A stretch of DNA of 64,000 nt from Kribbella sandramycini (GCF_013131805.1 NZ_JABJRC010000011.1:1-64000), one strand, 5' to 3'; counted from the stretch's first letter, positions 52,715 through 60,537 are shown. Notes: generated from the sequence alone by a model not told the origin. Numbers and translations: made by a program.

Positions 52715-53374
52715 TCACTTCGCGATGAACGGCATCGCGGCCTTCAGGACCGGCGCCATGCCGAGGTTGGCCTCGATCGGGGCCGGGAACGGATTCCCGC
52801 CGCTGATCTGCGCGATGATCGCCGCATGGCGCGACTCCACCCCGGCGATCGACGCCGCCGCGGCCAGGATCGCGCCGTCCTTCACCAGCGGAACCTGCCC
52901 GTGGTAGGCCTTCACGCCGAGCTCCTCGAAGGTCGCCGCGGTCTTCAGGAACGACGCCCGGTTCGCGAAGGTGCCGGCCGGGAACTTCACCTTCGGCTGA
53001 GCGACCGGCCGACCGCCGAGATCGGTGATCGTGGTCCGCACGGCGGTGACATGGTTCGCCTCGTGCTGCTGGATCGGATCGACGAGCTCCAGCTCGCGAC
53101 CCTTCAGCAGGTTCGCCTTCAGGCCGGCGGTGTAGAAGGCCGCCTCCAGGTACTCCAGCGTCAGCGCGTAGTTCAGGATGTCCAGATCGCTCTTCGCGGC
53201 GTCCCCGGCGTAACCGCGGTCGGCGTCGCCGAACGCGAGCGGATCGCCCAGCTGGGAGGCGACGTACGTCGCCCCGACACCGACCAGCGCCGCGTTGCGC
53301 AGAAAGCTGCGCCGGCTGTGCTCATCGGCGAACTCGAGAACCGGACGGCCCCCGAAAATTGCCTTGATACCCAT
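52715..53374 (-). CDS. Ferritin-like domain protein, Tat-exported copy
   Basis: The 219-residue protein has a Tat signal with SRRSFLRNAALVGVG near residues 20-34, preceded by a 19-residue cytoplasmic leader, and then a Ferritin_2 bundle (DLDILNYALTLEYLEAAFYTAG, DPIQQHEANHVTAVRTTITDLGG, AGVESRHAAIIAQISGG). The helical Glu and E-x2-H residues match those of its paralogue downstream. Tat export implies folding and perhaps metal loading before export. First gene of the pair; no sigma-B-like box was seen upstream. Confidence 0.85.
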   Translation of the reverse strand: MGIKAIFGGRPVLEFADEHSRRSFLRNAALVGVGATYVASQLGDPLAFGDADRGYAGDAAKSDLDILNYALTLEYLEAAFYTAGLKANLLKGRELELVDPIQQHEANHVTAVRTTITDLGGRPVAQPKVKFPAGTFANRASFLKTAATFEELGVKAYHGQVPLVKDGAILAAAASIAGVESRHAAIIAQISGGNPFPAPIEANLGMAPVLKAAMPFIAK

Positions 53375-53443
53375 GACTCTCCTCAGTGCCTCAGTAGTGG
53401 TGCAACAGGGTTCGTACTTGGGTTCAGGGGGTGTATCGCCTCC

Positions 53444-54154
53444 TCAGCCGGCGCGCGCCTGCACGACGATGCGCTGGTAGTGGGCGGTGATCGGATGGCA
53501 GGCGAACAAGGTGATGACCTTCTCGCCGGCCCGCTTCGGCTGCCGCAGCACGAATTTCACGTACTCCGCCTGCGGCACGATCGTCGTCTTGAAGACCTTG
53601 TACGTCGTGGCCTTCGCGCCGACCGTGACCGTGATCGGATCACCGGGACGCAGCCGATCCAGGTTCAGGAACGGCTTCTCGTGGGTACTTCGATGACCGC
53701 TGATCACGGAGTTCCCCGCGCTCCCGGGCAACGGCGTACCGGGCCAGTGCCCGACACCGTGGACCAGCGCGGCCTCGTCGACCCCGTTGTTCAGCTCGTC
53801 GTCGAGCTTCAGCCGGGGAATCGCGAGCCTGCCCAGCCGTAGCTGCTCACCAGGCCGGGCCTTGATCGCCTCGATCGGAACGCCCGCGGCCGGATTGCCC
53901 TCACCCGGCGCGAACTGCGGCTCCACGGTCTCGCCGTTGCGGAGCTGATCGAGCATCCGATTCACCAGCGCGTCCGGCTCGTCCGCCGTCGGCGCCGAAC
54001 TCGTCACCGGCGTGCGTACGGCATTCGGACGATCGGGAACGTCGTCCCCACTCGGCCCGAGCACCACCACACCCACAGCCACAGCCACCATGAACCCAGT
54101 ACTTGCCACCAGCCATCGGTAGACCGGTTTCCAGGTCTTCATACGGCCGACCAT
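53444..54154 (-). CDS. Class E-like sortase
   Basis: The 236-residue enzyme has an N-terminal membrane anchor (about 13-33) and a sortase beta-barrel. The catalytic residues are His154 in NSVISGHRSTH, Cys219 in ITLFACHPI and Arg228 in HYQRIVV. The Cys motif reads TLFAC instead of the usual TLxTC. Class E sortases of actinomycetes anchor LAxTG-type proteins; no such substrate was recognised in the window. Start may be 54154 or the ATG at 54142, neither with ideal ribosome-site spacing. It lies upstream of the ferritin pair on the same strand, separated by about 70 bases. Confidence 0.85.
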   Translation of the reverse strand: MVGRMKTWKPVYRWLVASTGFMVAVAVGVVVLGPSGDDVPDRPNAVRTPVTSSAPTADEPDALVNRMLDQLRNGETVEPQFAPGEGNPAAGVPIEAIKARPGEQLRLGRLAIPRLKLDDELNNGVDEAALVHGVGHWPGTPLPGSAGNSVISGHRSTHEKPFLNLDRLRPGDPITVTVGAKATTYKVFKTTIVPQAEYVKFVLRQPKRAGEKVITLFACHPITAHYQRIVVQARAG

Positions 54155-54187
54155 CTCCTCACGAGGCGGGTCATCGTGAGGTATTCG

Positions 54188-54213
54188 GAGTCATCAGCCC
54201 TTCGGATGGGCAC
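54188..54213 (+). promoter_or_regulatory. Weak SigB/SigF-type promoter candidate before the CDGSH gene
   Basis: GAGT (54188-54191), 16 bases, GGGCAC (54208-54213). The box is only nine bases from the ATG at 54223, so the message would have almost no leader; this is the least certain of the set. Confidence 0.25.
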
Positions 54214-54222
54214 CGAACGAGA

Positions 54223-54435
54223 ATGACGACGAACGCCGAAGAACCCGCGACCGCGATCCGCGCGTATCCCAACGGCCCCATCCTGGTGCGGGGCGACTTC
54301 GAGCTGCTCGACGAGGACGGCGTCCCGGTCGCGACCGACCGCCGTACCGTCGCGCTGTGCCGCTGCGGCCGCTCCGCGATCGCCCCGCTCTGCGACGGCA
54401 CCCACAGCCTGCTCCCCCGGACCCCGCGATCCTGA
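54223..54435 (+). CDS. CDGSH-type iron-sulfur protein
   Basis: This 70-residue protein carries one CDGSH-like iron-sulfur motif, CRCGRSAIAPLCDGTHS, with the three Cys and one His that hold a 2Fe-2S cluster in mitoNEET-type proteins. The N-terminal part (GPILVRGDFELLDEDGVPV) matches the usual beta strands of small bacterial CDGSH proteins. It probably works in cytoplasmic redox or iron-sulfur traffic. The ATG at 54223 has only a weak ribosome site. It is divergent from the sortase gene. Confidence 0.88.
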   Translation: MTTNAEEPATAIRAYPNGPILVRGDFELLDEDGVPVATDRRTVALCRCGRSAIAPLCDGTHSLLPRTPRS

Positions 54436-54448
54436 TGACGCGCGGCGG

Positions 54449-54473
54449 GTTTCGGCTGTGCTCGGCCGGGCAC
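54449..54473 (+). promoter_or_regulatory. SigB/SigF-type promoter candidate before the small acidic protein gene
   Basis: GTTT (54449-54452), 15 bases, GGGCAC (54468-54473), 38 bases before the GTG at 54512. It fits GNNT-N14-16-GGG(T/C)A(C/T). Confidence 0.45.
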
Positions 54474-54511
54474 CGGGCACGCCTTGTTTGTCGACGAAAG
54501 GAGTGGTTGCC

Positions 54512-54763
54512 GTGTCTGTTCTGGAGCGGTTCAAGCGCTGGCGCGAGTCGCACGAGCTGAACGAAGGCGACGCTCCCGCGGACACGACGACGGCGATGAC
54601 ACGGGCCGAGGGCGGCGACCCCGAGGGCGACACCCCGGCCACCACAGGGACCGGTGCGAGCGGTGAGTTCGTCGGGCGAGTGGCCGGCGATGAGGCTGAC
54701 ACCGGTACGAGCGGCGCCGAGAAACGCTCCGGCCTGCCGGACGACTCGGGCACCGGTTCCTGA
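54512..54763 (+). CDS. Small acidic, probably disordered protein
   Basis: The 83-residue product begins SVLERFKRWRESHELNEGD and then becomes rich in Gly, Thr, Asp and Glu with no hydrophobic core, so it is probably mostly disordered. AAAGGAG lies eight bases before the GTG. The gene follows a SigB-type promoter candidate and stands in a stress-gene neighbourhood. I know no family; the composition recalls small stress-induced hydrophilic proteins. Confidence 0.65.
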   Translation: MSVLERFKRWRESHELNEGDAPADTTTAMTRAEGGDPEGDTPATTGTGASGEFVGRVAGDEADTGTSGAEKRSGLPDDSGTGS

Positions 54764-54783
54764 CCCGTTCTCATAGCCGCCGG

Positions 54784-54808
54784 GTTGGGCGATCTGTAGG
54801 TGGGGTAC
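54784..54808 (+). promoter_or_regulatory. SigB/SigF-type promoter before the HO-like/SDR/dehydrogenase operon
   Basis: GTTG (54784-54787), 15 bases, GGGTAC (54803-54808). The -10-like half is the exact consensus. It lies 125 bases before the ATG at 54934, leaving a leader of about 115 bases in which no gene is seen. Confidence 0.6.
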
Positions 54809-54933
54809 CCGGACGGTGCTCCGGTCGCGGCTCAACCAGTAGCCGATCCTGGCCGGAGGATGCAGACAGGACACCGACAGATGTCGATGATTCGTCCACC
54901 CTTGGCCGCTGCTCCCCACAGGGGGATCGTGTG

Positions 54934-55902
54934 ATGCGGCTACCACCGGCACGAGGCCCGCTGAGTGAGTGGCTGATCGGGCGGCTGTGCGAACCTCAGC
55001 GGACCGCCGTGAGTCCGGCGTACCGGTCGAAACTTCCGTGGGCAGATGAGGATCTGCAGCTGTCGCTGTGGATCGCTTACGAGCTGCACTACCGCGGGTT
55101 CGAGGATGCCGCGATCGACGGGCAGTGGGATCCGGAAGTGCTGGCGTTCCGCGCGATGCTCGAGCGGGAGTGGGTCGCTTGGCTGGAGCGCGAGTGCCGG
55201 GTGATGCCGTCCGACGCGCCGATCGCCGAGCAGTTGCGGGAGTTGGTCGACGCCGAGGACGGTCCGCGGCTGTCGGCCTACGTACGGCGGCACGCCACGC
55301 TCGACCAGTTCCGGCAGTTCGTGGCGAACAAGTCGGTCTACCAGCTGAAGGAGGCCGACCCACACAGCTTCGGCATCCCCCGCGTCGACGGCCCGACGAA
55401 GGCCGCGCTGGTCGAGATCCAGTCCGACGAGTACGGCGGCGGCCGCCCCGAGCGGATGCACGCCGAGCTGTTCCGGACGACGATGCGCTGGCTCGGCCTG
55501 AACGATGCCTACGGCAACTACGTCCCCGAGGCGCCGGCCGTCACGCTCGCCGTCTCCAACGTCATGTCGCTGTTCGCCATGCACCGGCGCTGGACACCCG
55601 CGCTCCTCGGCCACCTGGCCGCGCTCGAGATGACCTCAACGCTCCCGAACCGCCAGTACGCCGCCGGCGCGCTACGACTCGGCGCCACCGCACAAGACGC
55701 GCGCTACTTCACCGAACACGTCGAAGCCGACGCCGTCCACGAACAGATCGCTGCCCACGACCTCTGCGGCAGCTACGTCGACGACCACCCGACGGCCCTC
55801 AGCGACGTCCTCTTCGGAGCCTCCTGCGCCCTGAAGCTGGACAACCTGTTCGCCCATCACTTGCTGGACCAATGGAAGGACAAGCAATGCGTAGCGTCGT
55901 AA
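54934..55902 (+). CDS. Iron-containing redox enzyme, haem-oxygenase-like fold
   Basis: The 322-residue protein fits the Haem_oxygenas_2 / iron-containing redox enzyme family. Helical stretches with metal-ligand candidates are YELHYRGFED, LVEIQSDEYGGGRPERMHAELF and HEQIAAHDLCGSYVDD. Relatives of this fold (CADD, UndA, SznF-type) use a diiron centre to oxidise amines, fatty acids or other substrates with O2. The ATG at 54934 has GGGGG eight bases before; a GTG one codon upstream is possible. The next gene, an SDR, overlaps its end by 16 bases, and a zinc dehydrogenase follows. The substrate is unknown. Confidence 0.8.
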   Translation: MRLPPARGPLSEWLIGRLCEPQRTAVSPAYRSKLPWADEDLQLSLWIAYELHYRGFEDAAIDGQWDPEVLAFRAMLEREWVAWLERECRVMPSDAPIAEQLRELVDAEDGPRLSAYVRRHATLDQFRQFVANKSVYQLKEADPHSFGIPRVDGPTKAALVEIQSDEYGGGRPERMHAELFRTTMRWLGLNDAYGNYVPEAPAVTLAVSNVMSLFAMHRRWTPALLGHLAALEMTSTLPNRQYAAGALRLGATAQDARYFTEHVEADAVHEQIAAHDLCGSYVDDHPTALSDVLFGASCALKLDNLFAHHLLDQWKDKQCVAS

Positions 55903-56720
55903 TCACCGGAGCCGGCAGTGGGATCGGGGCCGCGACGACCGTCCGGCTGGACGCAGCGGGCTGGCGCGTGTTCGCGTGCGTGCACGGCGAGGGCGCCGAA
56001 GTCCTCGACCAGCAGACGTCCGAACGCGTGACCGTCCTCCACCTCGACGTCACGGAGGCGAACTCGATCAAGACCGTTGCCGCCCAGGTCGACCTCGCGC
56101 TGGGCGGCGGCGGGTTGCACGCCCTGGTCGACAACGCGGGCACCGCCGCCCCCGGCCCGTTGGAGACGTTGCCGATCGACAGCCTGCGCCACCAGCTCGA
56201 AGTGAACGTGGTCGGCCAGGTCGCCGTCACGCAACGGTTCCTGCCGCTGCTACGGCGGGCCGAGAGCTCGCGGATCGTCCTCGTCGGATCGATCGGCGGC
56301 CGGGTCGCCACCGGGTTCGCGGGCGCTTACCACGCCTCGAAGTACGCGCTCGAGGCGATCGCCGACGCCTGGCGGCAGGAGCTGCTCCCGGACGGGATCC
56401 AGGTCGCGATCATCGAGCCCGGTCCGCTGGCGACGCCGATCTGGTCGAAGGCCGCGCACAAACTCGACTCGCTGCCGCCGAGCACGATCTACGACCAGCG
56501 TCTCGAAACGCTCCGCAAGGTCCTGCGCCGCCGCGGCAAGGAGAGCCCCAGCCCGGAGGAGGCGGTCGAACTGATTCTGCACGCGGTGGACGCCGATCGC
56601 CCGCACACGCGGTACGCGAACGGCCTGACCGCGACCATGCTGCCCAAGGTCCGCCGGCTGATCCCGGATCGGCTCTTCGACCGGATGGCGCTTCGGACCA
56701 CTGGATTGGGAGCACCCTGA
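55887..56720 (+). CDS. Short-chain dehydrogenase/reductase
   Basis: The 277-residue SDR has the cofactor motif ITGAGSGIGAATTVRL at the N-terminus, DNAG in LVDNAGTAAPG, and the catalytic Ser, Tyr and Lys in VLVGSIGGRVATGFAGAYHASKYALEA (Y-H-A-S-K). The C-terminal half, with DRPHTRYANGLTATMLPKVRRLIPDRLFDRM, is like SDRs acting on lipids or steroids. It overlaps the redox-enzyme gene by 16 bases and shares one base with the next gene (TGATG), so the three are translated as a unit. Confidence 0.9.
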   Translation: MRSVVITGAGSGIGAATTVRLDAAGWRVFACVHGEGAEVLDQQTSERVTVLHLDVTEANSIKTVAAQVDLALGGGGLHALVDNAGTAAPGPLETLPIDSLRHQLEVNVVGQVAVTQRFLPLLRRAESSRIVLVGSIGGRVATGFAGAYHASKYALEAIADAWRQELLPDGIQVAIIEPGPLATPIWSKAAHKLDSLPPSTIYDQRLETLRKVLRRRGKESPSPEEAVELILHAVDADRPHTRYANGLTATMLPKVRRLIPDRLFDRMALRTTGLGAP

Positions 56721-57891
56721 TGAAAGCACTGACCTGGCAGGGCAAACGGAGGATCGGGTACGGCGACGTCCCGGACCCACGGATCGAAGAGCCGACCGAC
56801 GCGATCATCAAGGTGACCTCGAGCGGTATCTGCGGCTCGGATCTGCATCTGTACGAGGTGATGAGCCCGTTCCTCGACTCCGGTGACGTACTCGGCCACG
56901 AGGTGATGGGGTCGTCGAGGAGACCGGCTCGGCGGTACCGGGGCTGAGCGCCGGCGACCGCGTCGTCGTACCGTTCCAGATCGCCTGCGGCTCGTGCTTC
57001 ATGTGCGATCAGGATCTGCAGACGCAGTGCGAGACCACGCAAGTCCGCGACCAGGGTATGGGCGCGGCACTGTTCGGCTACACCAAGCTCTACGGGCAGG
57101 TCCCGGGCGGCCAGGCGGAGTACCTCCGCGTTCCGCAGGCCCACTACGGCCCGATCAAGGTTCCGCACGGACCCCCTGACGACCGCTTCGTCTATCTGTC
57201 CGACGTCCTGCCCACTGCTTGGCAGTCGGTCGAGTACGCCGCGATCCCCAAGGGCGGCACGGTCGCCGTCCTCGGCCTCGGTCCGATCGGCGACATGGCC
57301 TGCCGTGTCGCGCTGCACCGCGGCCACCGTGTCATCGGTGTCGACCTGGTTCCCGAACGCCTCGAACGCGCTCGCCTGCGCGGCGTCGAAACCCTCGAGT
57401 ACTCCACCGAGGTCGCCGACCACATCCGCAACCTGACCGAAGGCCGCGGCCCCGACTCGGTGATCGATGCCGTCGGCATGGAAGCGCACGGCTCCCCCGC
57501 CGCCAAGTTCGCCCAGCAAGCCGCTGGGTTCCTTCCCGACGCCGTCCAGGGTGCCTTTATGCAGAAGGCCGGCGTCGACCGCCTCGCCGCTCTGCTGCTC
57601 GCAGTCGATACTGTCCGCCGCGGCGGAACCATCTCGCTGATCGGCGTCTACGGCGGTATGGCCGACCCGCTCCCGATGCTCACCATCTTCGACAAACAGA
57701 TCCAGCTCCGCATGGGCCAGGCCAACGTCCGCCGCTGGAGCGACGCCATTCTTCCGTTGCTCACCGACGCCGACCCGCTCGGCGTCGACAGCTTCGCCAC
57801 CCACCGCCTCGCGCTGTCCGATGGGCCCGCCGCCTACGACATGTTCCAGGCCAAACGCGACGGCGCCGTCAAAGTGCTCCTCAACCCGTAG
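56720..57891 (+). pseudogene. Zinc-dependent alcohol dehydrogenase, broken by a one-base deletion
   Basis: The gene encodes a medium-chain dehydrogenase of about 390 residues, of the glutathione-independent formaldehyde-dehydrogenase-like group. The first frame runs from the ATG at 56720 through GICGSDLHLYE and GHEVMG, then leaves frame at about 56908-56911, where ATGGGGTCGTCGAG lacks one base for M-G-V-V-E. The second frame continues with VEETGSAVPGLSAGDRVVVP, the structural-zinc cysteines CGSCFMC...C and a Rossmann motif VLGLGPIGDMACRVAL to 57891. All domains are otherwise intact, so a sequencing error or a very recent mutation is likely. Third gene of the HO-like/SDR operon. Confidence 0.8.
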
Positions 57892-57900
57892 CCGTCAAAT

Positions 57901-57936
57901 GCCCTCACCCCGTAGCAGGCGCTGCGGGGTGAGGGC
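57901..57936. terminator. Bidirectional terminator after the dehydrogenase gene
   Basis: GCCCTCACCCCG with its exact complement forms a 12-bp stem that extends inward by AGC/GCT; it begins 10 bases after the dehydrogenase stop and lies 10 bases past the stop of the converging TUDOR-domain gene. Confidence 0.75.
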
Positions 57937-57945
57937 TGGGGCTGG

Positions 57946-58170
57946 TCAGCTCGATTTGGCGCGGCGGAGGGCAGAGGGCTTGTGAACTGCGGTGCCGCCG
58001 GACCTGTCGCTGCGGACGAGGTACTGCGGCTCGTCGGCGCTGGCGTCGACCACCCGGCCGCCGGCCTCGGTGCGTTCGGTGATCTTGCGCTCGACGGTGC
58101 CGTGGGCCGTGCCGCCGTGGCTGTCCCACTCGACGACATCGCCGCGCCGGAATTCCTGAGATTTGCTCAC
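57946..58170 (-). CDS. HVA1/TUDOR-domain (DUF2945) small protein
   Basis: The 74-residue basic protein matches the hypervirulence-associated TUDOR family: FRRGDVVEWDSHGGTAHGTVERKITERT, then ASADEPQYLVRSDRSGGTAVHKPSALRRA. Members are small, widespread and of unknown molecular role. The GTG at 58170 overlaps the stop of the preceding membrane-protein gene by four bases. It belongs to the stress-gene neighbourhood around the SigB-type sigma factor. Confidence 0.85.
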   Translation of the reverse strand: MSKSQEFRRGDVVEWDSHGGTAHGTVERKITERTEAGGRVVDASADEPQYLVRSDRSGGTAVHKPSALRRAKSS

Positions 58171-58478
58171 GTGTCCTCCTGCGCGGGTTTGCGGCGGCCG
58201 AACCGGTCCTTGAAAACGAACAGGCTCAGGGCGATCACGAGCACCACCACGACGCCGGCCGCGATGGGGACGAGCGACGTACCGGTGTAGTCGTCGGGAT
58301 CGCCGTCCGCGGAACCGGGCGGATTGGTGGGCGTCGGCGACGGGTCCGCCACCTGGTGGACGACGTTCGCCGCGGACGCCGTCCCGGTCGCGGCGAACGG
58401 CAGGACGACGAACGCGCCGAGCAGGAGCGCGACGAGCCAGACCGCCAAGCCACGTTTGCTGATAGGCCGAATCTGCAC
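58167..58478 (-). CDS. Small exported protein with C-terminal membrane anchor
   Basis: The 103-residue product has an N-terminal signal-type helix (about 10-36, ending TASA), a Pro/Asp-rich exposed linker (PSPTPTNPPGSADGDPDD) and a C-terminal membrane helix followed by basic residues (VFKDRFGRRK). This looks like a surface protein with cell-wall-like topology, but no LPxTG or LAxTG motif precedes the helix, so sortase anchoring is unsupported. GAGGAG lies five bases before the GTG at 58478. It is translationally coupled to the TUDOR protein gene. Function unknown. Confidence 0.7.
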   Translation of the reverse strand: MQIRPISKRGLAVWLVALLLGAFVVLPFAATGTASAANVVHQVADPSPTPTNPPGSADGDPDDYTGTSLVPIAAGVVVVLVIALSLFVFKDRFGRRKPAQEDT

Positions 58479-58518
58479 GGCAACTCCTCGCTTCGTTCGC
58501 ACCCCTGGGACGACCGGA

Positions 58519-58971
58519 TCACCGCGGTACGTCGCCGCGCCAACTGCCGGTCTCGGCGCCACGCGACTCGATGAACTCCTTGAAACGCTGAAGGTCGCCC
58601 TTCACCCGCCCCTCGACCACACCGAGCTTGTCGCCGACCTTCTCGACGAGCCCCTCCGGATCGATATCCATCTGCGCCGTGACCCGGCTGGTCGTGTCGG
58701 ACAGCTTGTGGAACGTAACCACGCCGGCATGCCGCGGGCCCGAATCGGCCTTCCAGGCAACACGTTCGTCCGGATGCTGCTCGGTGATCGTCGCGTCGAA
58801 CTCACGGGTCGCGCCGCCGACCTTCACCACCCAGTGGTTGTGCGTGGCATCCAGCTGACGAATCTCCTCGACCCCTTCCATGAACTGCGGAAAGGACTCG
58901 AACTGCGTCCACTGGTTGTACGCCGTCGTCACCGGAACATCCACATCGATCGACTGCGTCAGGCTGCTCAT
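58519..58971 (-). CDS. SRPBCC (cyclase/dehydrase-like) stress-neighbourhood protein
   Basis: The 150-residue protein has the polyketide-cyclase/SRPBCC pattern: MSSLTQSIDVDVPVTTAYNQWTQFESFPQFMEGVEEIRQLD, a central WKADSGPRHAGVVTFHKL and a long C-terminal helix. This version (with YNQWTQFESFPQFMEGV) is very common in actinomycetes and often found with general-stress genes. Ligand unknown. GGAGG lies seven bases before the ATG. A SigB-type promoter candidate is at 59006-59030 on the same strand. Confidence 0.85.
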   Translation of the reverse strand: MSSLTQSIDVDVPVTTAYNQWTQFESFPQFMEGVEEIRQLDATHNHWVVKVGGATREFDATITEQHPDERVAWKADSGPRHAGVVTFHKLSDTTSRVTAQMDIDPEGLVEKVGDKLGVVEGRVKGDLQRFKEFIESRGAETGSWRGDVPR

Positions 58972-59005
58972 CTTTCGACCTCCATCTCCTTCGCGAACCG
59001 CCCCG

Positions 59006-59030
59006 GTGCCCACCCGGACCGGATCGACAC
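59006..59030 (-). promoter_or_regulatory. SigB/SigF-type promoter candidate before the SRPBCC gene
   Basis: On the minus strand GTGT (59030-59027), 15 bases, GGGCAC (59011-59006), 35 bases before the ATG at 58971. Confidence 0.45.
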
Positions 59031-59060
59031 AAGCCACCCGCATCGCAGTGGAAGCCGCTG

Positions 59061-59264
59061 TCAGACGCCGTACGGCGGCCGATTGCGCGGAAGCAGCTTG
59101 ATGCCGGCAGCCGTCGCCTTGGCCTTGATCGCGGCCTCGGGCCGACCAAGCCGCAGACCGATCACACAGACCGGCAAGTTGCCGGCCGCGAACCTGCGCA
59201 ACCGCGCCACCTCATCGGAATCCCAAGGCTCATTGGCGTTTCGGACGGACTGCTGCACTGCCAT
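59061..59264 (-). CDS. Small Myb/SANT-like helical protein
   Basis: The 67-residue protein has the pattern W-x-DEVARLRRFAAGNLPVCVIGLRLGRPEAAIKAKA, seen in many small bacterial proteins with a Myb-like three-helix unit, whose role is unknown. DNA binding is possible. The ATG at 59264 follows a purine-rich stretch. A SigB-type promoter candidate is at 59299-59323. Confidence 0.7.
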   Translation of the reverse strand: MAVQQSVRNANEPWDSDEVARLRRFAAGNLPVCVIGLRLGRPEAAIKAKATAAGIKLLPRNRPPYGV

Positions 59265-59298
59265 CGAACTCACTTCTTCCTCTCGCCTCACCTCACCG

Positions 59299-59323
59299 GT
59301 GCCCACCCACGTGTCAACAACTC
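59299..59323 (-). promoter_or_regulatory. SigB/SigF-type promoter candidate before the Myb-like gene
   Basis: On the minus strand GAGT (59323-59320), 15 bases, GGGCAC (59304-59299), 34 bases before the ATG at 59264. Confidence 0.4.
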
Positions 59324-59382
59324 AACGCTCCAAAGACCATCACTCCATGCACCGCACCCATCACAACGTGCACCAAGGCGGC

Positions 59383-59475
59383 TGCGTCGTCGGGTTGACG
59401 GCGGCGCTCGAGTTGCAACTGGCGAGAGCGGATGTCGTGCTCCTCGAAGCGGGCCGGATCAGCGGGCGCAGCAGC
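59383..59475 (+). pseudogene. Possible relic of an FAD/NAD(P)-binding oxidoreductase
   Basis: One frame reads CVVGLTAALELQLARADVVLLEAG and RISGRS, which resembles the first strand, helix and second strand of an FAD-binding amine-oxidase-type protein with part of the glycine motif missing. No continuation exists on either side. It may be a decayed remnant or a chance match. Confidence 0.3.
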
Positions 59476-59654
59476 ACCCCCTCACCGATCCCGACAATTG
59501 ATGCTGCTGCTGGTGGCCGGGGAAGGTTTGGGGGTGGGCACAGGGTCGGCGGCTTCCGGTGGCGCGGCGGGTGAGTGCAGCTAGTACGACGGGCCGGGTC
59601 TCTTCGTCCGCGCCACCGGCGTCGTGTGTCACCTGCGGGTTCCGGCCGACTGCG

Positions 59655-60470
59655 TCAGGCTGCTACGGGTAGGGGGGTGAGTTGTTGGCGTAGGTCGGTG
59701 AGGATGCGCTTGAGGAGGCGGGAGACCTGCATCTGGCTGACGCCGACTTCGCGGCCGATGTCGGACTGGTTCCAGTTCTCGACGAAGCGCAGTTCGAGGA
59801 TGCGACGGTCTCGTGGGCCGAGGTCTTCCAGGAGTGGCTGCAGCATGTCGACGGTTTCGAGTTGGCTGACGGCGGAGTCCTGTTCGTCCGGTACGACGTC
59901 CGCCAGTTGCAGCCCGCCTTCCTCGGCCGGCCGGTCCAGGGAGAGGGTGGTGAAGCAGCCGTAGGCTGCCATTGCCTGCTCGACCTCGGTCTGCTCGAGG
60001 TCGAGGCCGGCAGCGATCTCCGCGGTCGAGGGCTCGCGGCCGAGCAACTGCTCCAACTCCGGGAGCTTGGCGGAGATCTTGCCTTGGAGCTCCTGCAGTC
60101 GCCGTGGGATCCGCACCGTCCAGGCGCAGTCGCGGAAGTACCGCTTCACCTCACCGCGGATGGTCGGGACGGCGTACCCGATGAACGGGACCTCGGCGTC
60201 CAGGCGGTAGTTCGTCGCGGCCTTCATCAGCCCGAGGAACGCGACCTGTTCCAGATCCTCCGTCTCGGCGCCCCGGTTCCGGAACCGCTGCGCGATCCCC
60301 CGCGCGATCTCCAGGTTCAGCTCGACGATCCGCTCCAGCAACACCTGCTGCTCCACCGGATCGGACGACGCGGCCCGCGCCGCGAACAGCTCGTTGGTCG
60401 CCGCTTCCCGCGCGGCCCGGTCCTTCGCCGTCGAACACTTCGTCGGCACACTCTTCAGATAGGTAGTCAT
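59655..60470 (-). CDS. RNA polymerase sigma factor, SigB/SigF/SigG subfamily
   Basis: The 271-residue sigma-70 (group 3) factor has region 2 (RNRGAETEDLEQVAFLGLMKAATNYRLDAEVPFIGYAVPTIRGEVKRYFRD), region 3 and region 4 with HTH (LGPRDRRILELRFVENWNQSDIGREVGVSQMQVSRLLKRIL). This is the stress/differentiation class. GAGGG lies five bases before the ATG at 60470. No anti-sigma (RsbW) or anti-anti-sigma gene is adjacent. Several nearby genes have matching promoter-like boxes, and its own leader has GCAT-N16-GGGTAT, which would allow autoregulation. Confidence 0.92.
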   Translation of the reverse strand: MTTYLKSVPTKCSTAKDRAAREAATNELFAARAASSDPVEQQVLLERIVELNLEIARGIAQRFRNRGAETEDLEQVAFLGLMKAATNYRLDAEVPFIGYAVPTIRGEVKRYFRDCAWTVRIPRRLQELQGKISAKLPELEQLLGREPSTAEIAAGLDLEQTEVEQAMAAYGCFTTLSLDRPAEEGGLQLADVVPDEQDSAVSQLETVDMLQPLLEDLGPRDRRILELRFVENWNQSDIGREVGVSQMQVSRLLKRILTDLRQQLTPLPVAA

Positions 60471-60537
60471 TTTGACCCTCGCGACACCAGTCACGGCGCG
60501 GCGCACGTCTGGACCGCGGTCAAATGGCTCACACCTG

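Larger units (their letters stand above)
59265..59654. other. Interval without an intact gene
   Basis: About 390 bases between the Myb-like gene and the sigma-factor gene stop. It holds the promoter candidate at 59299-59323 and a short degenerate stretch at 59383-59475 resembling a flavoprotein N-terminus. Nothing else could be supported; there is no clear terminator for the sigma gene. Confidence 0.6.

Noticed and set aside
58167..58478. Sortase substrate in the stress region
   Set aside because: The protein has a C-terminal helix and basic tail but no LPxTG or LAxTG before it.
58484..58520. SigB-type promoter before the membrane-protein/TUDOR pair
   Set aside because: The best -10-like match is GGGTGC with a 14-base gap to GTGA, too far from the motif shared by the other genes.
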